A stretch of DNA of 64,000 bases. Origin: Phallus indusiatus. Its lineage: Eukaryota; Basidiomycota; Agaricomycetes; Phallales; Phallaceae. Shown one piece after another: positions 48,101-58,984 of the stretch. The notes below the pieces were generated by a model that saw only the letters and a program-made list of their open reading frames with translations, did no database searches and was not told the DNA's origin. The DNA is taken from positions 558,001-622,000 of the forward strand of contig JAQFWX010000004.1 of NCBI GenBank assembly GCA_027605045.1, read 5' to 3'. The translations under genes were made by a program, and so were the position numbers. The number at the start of each line of letters is the position of its first letter. Position 1 is the stretch's first letter.

Positions 48101-48691
48101 GAACAGATGGCGAACGTTATCAAGAACCTCGCTTTCTATTCTACTGAAGTTACGCTCAACCACATTAATCAGGGACAACCTTCTGTACGATCTACGCGCA
48201 CCTGGAACACTTATTGTCCTAAAAAGAAGGTTGCTGTCTTACGAAGCGCGGCTGCCGTGCCGTCGTTCCTTAATTCACCAGTTGTCTCCGGCATTTTCCT
48301 CGAGACGAACACTTGTATCAGAGATGCTTGGGTTCGGTGGTATAATGCGTACCTTTCCGCCAACGTGGATGCCCCTAACCGTGACAGCGATGACGCCAAT
48401 GTCCCGAATCTATACGACAATTGGATTCATTCCGTGGTTGCTAACGTTCCGACCTACCTTCGAAATCAAATACAATCGCTGATATTCGCGTATCCTGCGA
48501 CCGCTGCCGAGGTGGATTTGTCATGGTCCGTATTGCTCGACGAGAAAACTTTGAACTTGTTAGGCCAGCCTTTGAGCCCACCCACCACTCAATACGCTAC
48601 CAATGTATCAGTTTCTCAAAACGACTTGATGAATCAAGTTCTAGGCGCGATTCAGAATATTAACTGGATCGGACAACTACCGACTCATTAG
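42146..48691 (+). CDS. GH18 chitinase of killer-toxin-like type with N-terminal chitin-binding domain
   Basis: About 27 exons; those to 44449 are 42146-42188, 42243-42366, 42422-42554, 42604-42628, 42678-42781, 42838-42907, 42967-43121, 43180-43285, 43340-43972 and 44024-44449, and the last two are 47058-47835 and 47898-48691. A signal peptide leads to a Cys-rich type 1 chitin-binding region (CCNSISGFCG, FGFCG). The GH18 barrel has FLSIGGW and the catalytic motif DGIDIDWEYP, with Glu as proton donor, spanning an intron at 43286. After the barrel come Cys-rich repeats, then about 900 residues of the C-terminal extension typical of subgroup-C chitinases. Total about 1,700 residues. It hydrolyses chitin, likely outside the cell. 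One exon junction (45317-45427) is uncertain: the simplest splice gives a frame break, a longer intron avoids it. Confidence 0.88.
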
Positions 48692-48810
48692 GAGAAAAAT
48701 TAATTAGAGATCATTTGCTTTCGCTTTTATTTGGTTGGTTGAGCTTGTATTGGACATAAATGAATGAAATAAATCCCAGAAAAAGATTACTTTATGTTTG
48801 ATAAGGCGCT
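48692..48810. other. Convergent 3' gap
   Basis: Only 119 bases separate the chitinase stop from the stop of the minus-strand gene that follows, so their 3' UTRs probably overlap. Confidence 0.5.
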
Positions 48811-49481
48811 TCAATTTTCGAACACAAATATATGCCCTTCTTTACCGGGATCGGGTACATAGACGATACCACTGGTCGATAGGGCAAGATTTAGGTGATT
48901 CATGGACCTATACTCGTCAGGCGGGAGCCAAACCAAACTTCGCGTAAAAACCAATCGAGGGCTTTCTTTTGTCTCGGAAGGGCCTTCATCAAACTCCAGA
49001 ATCAGGGGATCCGAGTCACCTTCCCTCCGTTTTTCCTCGATTTTCCATCGATTTTGTAAATAATCTCTCCACTCTTGGGGAGCTTTGAACATGGGATACT
49101 CCATATCTTCATCGTCTTCAATCGAGCAATAATAATTGCGCTGAACTACGGCTACCTGAGCGTCTTTATTGTCCACGCGTATCTGTTCTTCGAGCAAACT
49201 TCGGTCGGTGCTGTTAAGCAATGAGGTGCAACGCTGTTGATCAAAGTCGTAGATGAAAAGGACACTCCGACCATGCTGATCGAATGTGAAGTCGGACAAC
49301 GCAATATCATCGCCGATAGTGAAAGAAGCGAGGATCCGATTACCACACACCGCTGGTAAATATGGATTCACCATTCCATTGATTGTCCGAAAGTGAGCTT
49401 TGTGGGATGTAACCATATGAAGGCCAGCTGGATCATCCGAATCCGGTTGAGACTTTCAACGTCGTTTCGGTAAAATACGTA

Positions 49482-49513
<32 letters not shown>

Positions 49514-50547
49514 AAGAAACTTACTTCAATTGTATCTTTGAGAAGATCTTTCTTGAACACAGTTAGACGACTTCCTGAATGATGGTAATTTACCAATATG
49601 TCCTCTGGTTTGGACGAAGACGAAAGAGCAACAACATCCAGGTCATCATCCATTTCAAAATTCATATTATGGGAGAATGTGCGGGTAAATTCATGAGAAA
49701 GACTAAACGTTTTCAAAAGTGCGGATGGATTTCCGTGTGCTGACGAGAGCGTTCCGCCAATTGCAATGAAATTCTGATCCACGAATTCAAAATTGCCTTG
49801 GTGCTAGATAATACTGAGTTGCAAGTTAAATTTGAAACCCGTAAAGAGATTTACACGAAGAGGGAAATCCTGATCTTGGGGTATCTTTGTGTGGCGGGAT
49901 GTTCCAGTTTTCCAATTCCAAACGAAAATACTATCTCCGTATGGAGCATCGTACTGTATCACGGTAGGATTCACGAAGTTATAGTCGACACGAGCCGAGG
50001 CGTAAGGAAAGCCTTCGAAATCAATTTCCTCATCAGTTTCTTCTCCGGTACTGATGCAGACTCCAACGAGGTCTTCTTGAAGTACAAGGCGACCGTAAGC
50101 CGCCTTCGCATGGGTAGACGTTTCTCTCACAATCGACCCGTCCCAATCGTGAACTCTCAAGGTAATGGTGAATTCTCTGCCAGGCGACGTCAGAAACGAG
50201 GATAGTAAAAATATACTGTATACGCACTCTCTGTCATAAGTTAAGGATGTGAATCCTGCCCTCTGGGGTAACAATGCGACGCCATGAACAATGTACGGAA
50301 GAGTAGCGCACACCGTAAAGGTGATCTGCTGTTGGTTGTTAGCTATCGCTTCATAAACTCGAGCCAGATAAAGGAATGAGGTTGGAGGATCCCGCCGTCG
50401 AACTATGGTGTAAAGTATTTGGTCGTCGAGTATCGAGGGGGATAAAGTATAAGCAAAATAGCTGGTCTTTGAAAGCTCGACCATAGGATCATCGGCTGGC
50501 CACCGTAAAGAAATGACATTTTTAAATTTCCCAGTTAACCAAGTCAT
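48811..50547 (-). CDS. Unrecognised protein, paralogue of the 25.9 kb gene (F-box-protein-like, no F-box seen)
   Basis: Four exons (50547-50228, 50176-49855, 49803-49525, 49452-48811) total 1563 bases, 520 residues, all junctions in frame. It is collinear with the gene at 25854-27565 and shares the first intron position and the C-terminus (LALSTSGI..VPDPG.EGHIFVF). It lacks the extra intron that splits the third exon of that gene. The ATG at 50547 (MTWLTGKFKNVISLRWP) aligns with the start of the paralogue; an open frame continues 42 bases upstream without another ATG, so an N-terminal exon, perhaps with an F-box, could be missing. Two Asp/Glu-rich loops. No signal peptide. Role unknown. Confidence 0.72.
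49489..49512. repeat. AG/CT dinucleotide microsatellite in an intron
   Basis: Twelve AG units inside intron 3 of the minus-strand gene; on the transcript it is a CT tract near the 5' splice site. Confidence 0.9.
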
Positions 50548-53120
50548 CAAAAGCAGTGTTGCTTTGAAGCGTGGTGAGGTGAAGATCAAAAACAGATAAC
50601 GTCAGGAACCAAAATTACGTAACCGGCGTATAAGTTCCGAGTTCGGTCTGGCGAATTAGAAGGTACAATTATGATTGGAGCTATGTGGGATGTATCAATA
50701 ATAAAAAATCTTGAATCTGCGCAAAATATTCCTAACGGGCTTGCCAGATATAGGCCGATTCATTGATCCAACCTGAGTCTTGATTCAGTAAGCAAGGAAA
50801 TCAATAAAGTTCGTTAGTGCTGCAGCTTCAACGCATAAGCAACAAAGTAGTAAAAAATTTGGCTGGAACGAAGGTCAAGATTCAAAAGCAAAACAACCAA
50901 ATGGACTGACCAGCGAGTTTCAAATAGGCTCGTGGAGTGCTTGCCACTAGTACAGTACTGCTCACTACCGCGGCCCGCCTACAGTACTCAGTATTCAGCG
51001 CTTCAGCTTCCGGACCTTCCATAGGCAAGCAATCTATCAGAGACCAGAAAATAATTGCAGATACAAGCCGGGGGTGAACATTTCCTACCTGAATAACCAA
51101 TAACTTGGAGGGCTCAGAATTCTGCCGACAAACCCATCTAACTTACATAACGAGAGAGATAAAACAAATCTATAAGAAAATGTATGACATCAAACTTGTG
51201 TTGAGCACAAATACAACTGCGCTAAGCTGTTGCGTGTGCAAGGAAAAGACAGTGAACGTTGAAGCCAAGGGTATTGCCGATTGCCGAGCGCTGAATAAGG
51301 TTTGTGCCGAAGCCAGCACCTTTTTCTTTCGGCTGCAGTAACTTGCAGCTTGAGCTTAGACACCAACTAGCACTGCGTCCTTTTTTTCAGAAGGCAAACA
51401 ATATCCAGACAATATTATAACGCTTCCTCTGAGATTTGGTATAATCTTAGGTAAGTTAGGTTTTAATAGTATGGGATTTTTGTAGTAACGTTAAATTTGT
51501 CTCGGCCTCTACCTCTTTTTGATACTTTACTCATTTTTCTAGAACGTATCGTATGTAGGTGATATCTATATTACAGATAAATAATACTCCTTAGTTGTCT
51601 ACTAGACTGAATCATGTCCTATCTTTCAAAGTGATACTTGGCTGTCCGTATTACACCTTAAAGGCTGAATGGTGGCACTACATTGTCATTGCACTTTATA
51701 TATCCAGTTCACGCGTTTATTATGATGTTGTCGAGCGATCATGGTAACCTCATGTCTCTCATAAGGCAACAAGGTAAAGGAATACTTTTTAATTGAGAAG
51801 AATCACAATCAGACGTGACCAACAAGTACGCGAGATGTGGCGCGGGGATGAGAGAGAAGCCCTATCGACAGAACGATCACAATTGATCCTGGCTATGCGG
51901 TCACTCGTCCCGGAGCATTGTTGTTCTTTCGTCGGAAATATCAGGTGTGGAAATTGCTGCGAATAAAACGGAGTAAGATGAACCTCGTGTAATTCCCAAT
52001 GTATATGATAATGACCCTCTTTTTGTCAGAATTTAAATAGAAATTTTCAGGCACAGTGGGGTAAACAATCTAGATAACAAAAGGGGAAGATGTAGGTATG
52101 GTGAACAATAAATAAATAATTGAATTCTAGGTCTATCTTTTGAGCGTTTTACTTTCGTGATTCTAAATGGAAACTGCTGTCTAGGATTTATTTTAGTTCG
52201 GAAATATGCCAATTCAGTAAGGGATCATAATAATTGCAATCTAATGGTGGTTTAAATAACTGACATATCATAAGAAAAACGCGTGGCAGACGAAGAATTG
52301 GAAGCATCTCCGTGTCGTCTCTACTAGAAGTAACTTGAACGGATATCGCCGACCCATCTCTCAAAACATGAAGTTTTTTTAAAACATTCTTCTGCTTTTG
52401 GCTCCTATATTATTACTTGACAAGCTATGCCATCGATTATTCACAAAACCGCAGAAACCGAACGGTAATGGAAGAATAACGGTCCCAGTGGTTGCGGATG
52501 CAATCATGTCAATGACATAAGTAGACGTCATATACGCAGTCATAACCTTGACAGGTTTTTTTCTGAGAAAATCAGAAAAACGACATTGAGATCTCCATGT
52601 AGAACATTGATGCTAACTTACAAGTTGAAAGTAAACGTATGCATAATACGCCAGTGCTACTCCAATTTTGAACGTTATGAGCTTGAAGCATGTAATATCG
52701 GTAATTAATGTTTTTTATTTATATTTACCCAGTTGTAAATTAAATACGCGTAATCTACCGTCCCTAGCTCAGCTTTTCACCTTCGGATCTTGATTAGGTG
52801 GCAGGAACAAGTTTCTTATGACGAAACAATAAAAACGCGTGTTTTCTTGTAGAAATCAATATAACGCTATGATACACGAAGTTTGCATGAGGTATACATG
52901 TTGTTTTTTTCACTCATTCCTGCAGGGAGATCGAAAACAACAAAGCCTGGTATTTCTCCGCTTGTGAACTTCTCGCGTTTCGGCACGGCTGCCGGTCGGA
53001 GTAGGGACTTGGTCCTCATCGACATCCACGCGCCACATTCTACGCGTATTTAAGAGAGACATTCTTGCTGTTACTCCGGCACTTAAACTCTCATCTACCA
53101 CAGTTCAGAGTCTCTCATTT
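50548..53120. other. Gene-poor AT-rich region
   Basis: About 2.6 kb with no supported gene on either strand. Open frames are short (the longest, 51105-51341 plus, has no recognisable relatives). No terminal repeats, target duplications or transposase-like frames were seen, though old decayed elements cannot be excluded by eye. Confidence 0.5.
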
Positions 53121-54439
53121 ATGCCGCCTCAAACTCCCGTTAGCTCTAAGGGTAAAGCCCCTAGTAGCACGCAGGATACGACGCCATCTTCGCGCCTCAT
53201 TATCTTGTCTAATTCATTAAATGATAAAGCAAAAAAGCGCGTACGAGATGCAGATCCAAACAATAATCGATGTCTCGTCGAAAATTGCGCCGAGGAACGT
53301 GCAGTCGAGTTTGCTCATGTCTGTCCAAAGTGGTTTGCAAATGATGTTAAAACGGTAGGAATGTCCATCCAATTTCACTCGCTTTTGATTTTCAATGAAA
53401 CCAACAGATGGATAATATCGAATGGCACTGGAAAATGGCATATAAAACTTTGAATCTTGACACTCGCTGGAATATCATGCGACGTAAACATGCTAATTTT
53501 TTTTATTTGTATCACAGCTGATAGGTCCTGTTAATAGTCGGTTCATCGGTTCATCGGTTATTTGACAAGTCCTCATGGGTTCTGATACCGGAGCAACGGA
53601 TCGTTGATCAGTACTATCGAGCTTTAACTTTTTCTAACGAAGAATTTGTTACCACTCGTGCAAAATTTCCGGAAATCGAGGCATGTTTTCATTAAATGTT
53701 CCGAGCTTTCTCTAAGCTTGAATTCTACCAGAATAGAGATGACTTTGAGTATACCGTTATACCCATCAACTACAAGGTTATGTCCAGGATCGCATTATTT
53801 CGTCAAAATGTCCCTCTCAATTATGACACCTTGAATGATCCTCCGAACCTGACAGCTAATGACTTCGTGATCCACACATATCCCTTTCGCACTATTCCCA
53901 TTTTGAAAAGCCATGTTCATCCTAAATTCGTCATTCTCGAGACCGGTCTTGTTATTGCAGGTTTAAAACCCGACGTCCTTTTCGCTCGATTCGCTGAATA
54001 CCCTATGCTACAAAAAATTAACCGTATTTACGAAGCATGGACAGCTAATCGTCCCGATAACTGGGGGAAGGATAAAACTTATAACGTTTCCAAGCCTGAT
54101 GATGGCCGGGGGAGTGACGCGGATAGCGAATATACGGAGAAAAGTCGAACTAAGCCTCAAAAACGACCTCGACAAGATGACCCCGAAACTCCAACCCCGG
54201 GCCCGGTCACCCGATCTCAACGTGCCTCGGGTTCCGGAGCCCAAGGCAAACAGCGAGCTCTCAAGCGAGAACCATCTCTTTGTTTGTCTAAGAAATCTTT
54301 GGAGATACACGATAGTGTGATAGGAACGGGAGACCAGTGGACCCATGTCGCGGTTGAAGAATGGTCCGGAAAGTGTCGGCCACTGCCGGAAACGGAACAT
54401 ACCCCTTGGGCTCAGTTCCCAACAGGAGTCTGCGTATAG
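53121..54439 (+). CDS. HNH-nuclease-like protein
   Basis: Four exons (53121-53354, 53408-53483, 53538-53680, 53717-54439) total 1176 bases, 391 residues. The pattern NRCLV.NC then VEFAHVCP, NIMRL and VHRLFDKSSW.LIPE matches the HNH_2-type domain that is widespread in mushrooms; His of FAHV, Asn of NIMRL and His of VHRLFD occupy the HNH positions. The C-terminal third is Pro/Lys/Arg-rich, then a conserved tail (VIGTGDQWTHVAVEEW). The third intron would be a 36-base GC-AG intron (GAG|GCATGT to CTCTAAG), short for the group; otherwise the frame is broken there. Nuclease activity is unproven and the biological role of the family is unknown. Confidence 0.7.
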
Positions 54440-54848
54440 ATGGTTGTTTGAAACTTGATACGGAATGCTTAATTAGAAACTTCCTACGGTTTGATCTCTG
54501 CTGTTCGTTTGGACTACTGTTCGTGCTAGTACTGGTAGCTAGTAATTCACAGTGCGTGTATATCCTGTTGTATACCTGCCTGATTATCGTCAGACCACGT
54601 GTCGTGGCCTTGTGCAAATTTAATATTTAGTTGTTCTTATTACGTGTCCCTCGGCTGTCGGAGTAACACAATGACAAGGGCTTTGTCCTGTTCCCCGTAC
54701 CACGCTACACATCGTGCTTCCCGTATTCCGACACTGGCAAAGAGTGTTCATACCCCTATCACTTTTAATCGTTTTGAAGCCAAGGCACTCACCTCAAGTT
54801 GCCTAACAGGATCAAGTTCAATGGGTACGTATGATATAGACCCCGGCG
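54440..54848. other. Gap between the HNH-like gene and its decayed copy
   Basis: About 409 bases: 3' flank of the HNH-like gene. A plus-strand open frame crossing it has no similarity to the HNH-like N-terminus, so the decayed copy appears to have lost its nuclease part. Confidence 0.4.
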
Positions 54849-55423
54849 ATGGAAAAAAACTCTACAGTTTCAATTGCTCACAGTCTCGACCCCATAGCCT
54901 TGACACCGAACGACTTCGTAGTCTATACATATCCCTTCGACACCATGCCCGTTTTGAGAGGCCATGTTATCTCTCGCTGTGTTATTCTTAAGGCGGGCTT
55001 TGCATTCTCATTGCTCCCTATGATAGAGCACAGCGATATCACTCGCAATTTTCCGATCTTAAAAAAGTGGTCTGCGTTTATGAAGCATGGGTAGTCCCGC
55101 GACCTGCTAACTGGATGGATGCAAGGTTTCTAATCCGAAACCCGATAATGAATGAGGGAGTGTTACAGGTAGCGAAAGTACAACACGCACTTGGACAAAG
55201 TCAAAAACGGCTTCTAGATCTCCCCGAGAATCCAAACAATAGTTCTGGAACTAATCCCTCCTACTCTGGTACTCAACCATCTCTCAAATTTTGTCTTGCT
55301 AAAGAAATCCTCGGAAAGCACGTTCGTGATTTAGGGACGGGAGATTGGAACCACGACTTAATTCTTGAAGAATGCCAGTCTGAAGGATGCCAGCCACTTT
55401 CTGATACTGAAAATACTCCTTGA
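54849..55423 (+). pseudogene. Decayed partial copy of the HNH-like gene
   Basis: The C-terminal half of the neighbouring gene recurs here: LTPNDFVVYTYPF matches LTANDFVIHTYPF, YEAWVVPRPANW matches YEAWTANRPDNW, and the tail before 55423 (LSDTENTP) matches LPETEHTP. The first block is in one frame and the rest in another, with the break at an A6 run near 55058-55064. The HNH domain itself is absent. Direct orientation, about 410 bases behind the parent. Likely an incomplete tandem duplicate. Confidence 0.7.
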
Positions 55424-56159
55424 ATACAGCCTCAGGCCGAAATTTGTCAATAACATTGAGATCCGAACGAATCTTAAGGAATTTTATTAGACAGAAGTTT
55501 ACGCGCTTTGATATTACTATTTCCTCACAATATATCATGTACTAATTCTAATAGTCACTAACCTACAACGCGTGTGTAACCATGCTTTTAAACTGTAACA
55601 AGTCGCCTCACGAGTGAAAGTGAATTAAGGCGGCTTTCGTCTTTTGCAATCTTGTAGTGGTCACAGTCCCTCGATGTGGTCTTGTCCATAACTACCTTGC
55701 ACATGGTCACCTGTATTATGAAGAGTAAACGCCTCGTTCTCCAGATAACACAATGAAAAATCCCGAGTTCCTTAACTGCAACTCGGGCCAACAGAGGTGG
55801 AAACGGAATTACACACCAGGCCTCAGCCCTTCAGAATTGACTCGCATTTGTGGAAAAGTTGAATTCAGTGGTTGTAGTGTTTGGTCAACGGTCGGTCTCA
55901 TTAAGTCATGTATATTCAGATCAGTTCGGCGCACGGCAACGTTCAGATTGAAAGGATGTTGTTTTTAAAGAAGGCACAGAAGCCACCGAGTCTAATATTC
56001 TAGTTTTGGGATTTGACATTTGAGGGTAACGACGAGCGCTGTTGTCGTCGAGTGAGTTTATAGTGGTATATGAATCCGCAGTCCTTATAACCCGATAGTT
56101 TTGTTCAAAGTAAAGCCCGTAAATCTCGACAACCTGAAGAACCCGCAGCATGTGGCAGC
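55424..56159. other. Intergenic region
   Basis: 736 bases between the pseudogene and the Naa10 stop. No coding signal recognised; a plus frame at 55753-55968 has no relatives that I know. Confidence 0.5.
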
Positions 56160-56897
56160 TCATGGCTTCAGATTTAAGCGCATTGCATAGGCATCTTCAC
56201 CGTCGTGATCTAACAAGCGTAATCAAAACAAGTCAAACGCGATTTATAAAGAAGTAAACTGACAATATTTTTCTTCGATCTTGCTCACAGTGAACCCCAA
56301 TGTATCCCGATAGAGGCCTAATGCCGCTCTGTTTGACTTCCGCACGTGTAATGAAACATAGGCAGCCCTATAAACAGTTGCCATAGCTTCCTCTAGAGCG
56401 CGTTTTTTAGTCATTTGCCATGAAGGGACGGGTGGTGCAAGATAGGTGCATACGCGATTGGATCATAAGTTTTTTTGCTAGCCCAAGCCGACGGTGTGAT
56501 CGTAATACAGATATCGATGTGACATGCCCATGTGGATCTTCTCCTTCTTCTAAATCTTCTTCCCTACAAAATGAATTAGATTCAAGGCGTACGCAGATAT
56601 CGACAACGTGGACAAGAACATGCATCTTGGCTAGAATGTATCCGACGATTCGACCTTTACTGTCCTCGGCGACATATGACAGCTGGGGCCACGATAGGGC
56701 ATGATATAAATCTATTATATATCAATACACACGCCCATTGTTTTGAAGCAGAAACTTACAATATCGCAAAGTATAGTTCTCTGGCAAATTATTTAGGTTA
56801 CACGCTTGCATACCCAAAAGGTCACTTGCCTAAACCATGTAAGGACACCGATTAAAATTTATGAAATTCAACGTACAGTTGCTAGTCGGATATTCAT
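56160..56897 (-). CDS. ARD1: N-terminal acetyltransferase A catalytic subunit (Naa10/ARD1)
   Basis: Six small exons (56897-56877, 56829-56760, 56711-56624, 56563-56454, 56392-56264, 56209-56160) total 468 bases, 155 residues. The protein begins MNIRLAT and continues with [19 protein letters not shown] and [19 protein letters not shown]. The acetyl-CoA loop is [13 protein letters not shown] (consensus R/Q-x-x-G-x-G/A) and the C-terminal GNAT part is [17 protein letters not shown]. It ends [17 protein letters not shown]. It acetylates protein N-termini at the ribosome, together with the Naa15 auxiliary subunit. Intron 3 has a GC 5' splice site (GCATGT to TTTGTAG). All junctions join in frame and length is normal for fungi. 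It is missed by simple ORF searches because no exon exceeds 129 bases. Confidence 0.93.
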
Positions 56898-58984
56898 GAT
56901 AACAACAGGGAATGCCAAAGGCCTTGTGTCAAGGCGAGAGACGAAAAATGTCCGCGTGACGTAAGCATGGAAGCTTCGGAAATAGCCGCGTAGTGACCGA
57001 CTCGAGTCATCTTGCGAATTAGAGAGACGCGCGATGGCTCAGGATGGTTCCTATTCGGGCTCTCCACGATCATCTCAACATTTTATCAGTTTCTCTTTAC
57101 CGTTCGGCCTACATTCACACCTTTTCTCCCCTTTTTCTCGTTGACAGCGCATCTTGTGTAAACGTGGGATGGTGCAGAACAACTCAAAAATGTAGTCCTG
57201 GGTTCTGTTGGGGAGGACGAGCTGTGCTCGCCGGAACAAGGCAGTGACAGCTCACCCTCACGATCACCCTGACCTCTCTCTTCTTCCTCTGAGCTATGTT
57301 AGGTAACTTGAACCTTTACAGCTATACATTCCACTCCCTGTAAGGTGTGCTGTTCTCAGTCTTACACCCTGACCTTTATATAAACCGCGGATGTTATATT
57401 TTATATTTAGAGTTTACATTTGAAATGAGATGATCAAAAACAAACCGCTACGAGAAAAACTACTTTTTGTTTGATACCCATACCCAAACCTCTTCCCGCC
57501 ATTATTTGGATCCTTTCGGAATAGCTTTTCATCGTAGCAAAGAACAGGTTCTTTAATTCTTCGTTCCTCTTTTGGTTTCTCAAGATCTAAACCTCCATTT
57601 CATGCAGAGCCAAAAGCTCTGCAGCAAAGCGACCTATTAAAAAAGAAATTAAACAAACACGCGTAAAACATGAAAGAAAAAGAAAAACAACCATGCCCTA
57701 ATGGCGCAAACGTTCCACGTTCTTCTTCACCCACTATCAGCTTGTCTCACACCTGCTGAATCTTCCGCTCGGGGCACTTCGACTAGGCCATTCTTTCGTG
57801 TTCATTTTCATACTAAATTAACGGAATAAGATTCATTCAGTAAGTGACTTCGTATAAAGGAAGCGGCTCTCTTACCACTTCAACGCTGATGTCGGTTGAA
57901 CCACAATCGGCATCGGCAAACACTCTCGCAACATCAAAATGTATACCCCAAACGAGTCCAATTTCCTCCAATTCAGCACAAAGCATCCGTATGTATCATT
58001 CTTTCACTTCTAATCGACTTGTAATCATATCAGATAGCCTGTCTCCTTCGAAAAGAAAACATGAACTCACATGGTCCTTAGCCTTCTGCACAATCAGTTT
58101 GATTCTATACTATGGACGCTGAACCTCCCACCATTTCCTGTTCCGCCGAAATCATTGATCCATACAGGGCTTTTTCAAACCGTAACACGAACACGAGCTG
58201 TTTGCATAACTGCGCTAGAGACACACATATCCCGTCTTCCGAGAACTTGTTTAAAGGGGAAGAGCACATGAACGTGTTGGATTAGTCTGAGGTAAATGAA
58301 GGTGTTTATGTTTCCGTGATGAACCCCGAAAGTGCGACAGTCTTGTTTTTGCCAGGAGATGAAAGGTCGAGTGAAGAAAGCAAGTGTCCAGGGATGTAAG
58401 TGAAATCAATATCTCGTCTAAGGATAACAATGAAACAAAGCTAGTAAAGGAGTCATAATACTTACCGGTTCACTTTTCGCCCGACCGGTTTCTTTTTCTA
58501 CTAGCTCTCTGAGGCGTTTTGGAGTTCTATCTTTCGATGCTAGAGGTTCTTCTTCTTCATTTTGCGGATACCCCTGTCATTCGAAACAATGGCGACACTC
58601 CCAGCTAAAACCGCTAGAAGACGCGAGTTCACTGTGTTGCTTGTTACAACCATTGTCGTATAATGTGCTCACTGCTGAACGTGAACGCTAGTGTGTTTGT
58701 GCGCGCGCTCGTTCGGTGAACGCCGACGGTCATTCGGCTGTGAATGTCCCAATTTTTAGGTTCAAAATTGGCAATCGTCGATTTTATGAAGGAATTTTTA
58801 CGTTTATGTATGTATGTATGTGTTGTTAGACCACTGAACACAGATTTGAAGCTGGAATAATATCTATTATTACAACTTGAAGGTTGAAGTGTTTGACAGA
58901 GACGTATGAAAGTAAACTCTGTAAATTTAAACGATATTCAATTTTTTATACAAAATACGTGTACTGAGAATTCGATTTTGGGCT
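56898..58984. other. Intergenic region with unresolved coding-like stretches
   Basis: About 2.1 kb. On the plus strand an ATG at about 57033 opens a short frame (MAQDGSYSGSPRSSQ) divergent from Naa10, with no recognisable continuation. On the minus strand, coding-like stretches lie near 58306-58653 (listed separately) and at about 57837-57990 (ELEEIGLVWGIHFDVARVF, ending with a stop at 57837). I could not join these confidently. Confidence 0.35.
58306..58653 (-). CDS. Possible small multi-exon gene, structure unresolved
   Basis: From an ATG at 58653 the minus strand reads MVVTSNTVNSRLLAVLAGSV, a possible single membrane segment. A second coding-like block (PKRLRELVEKETGRAKSEP) ends at a good 5' splice site at 58466 (CCG|GTAAGT). 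After the intron a third block (DIDFTYIPGHLLSSLDLSS) runs to a stop at 58306. The three blocks do not join in one frame with the splice sites I can see, so either an exon boundary is wrong or one block is not coding. No family recognised. Confidence 0.25.
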
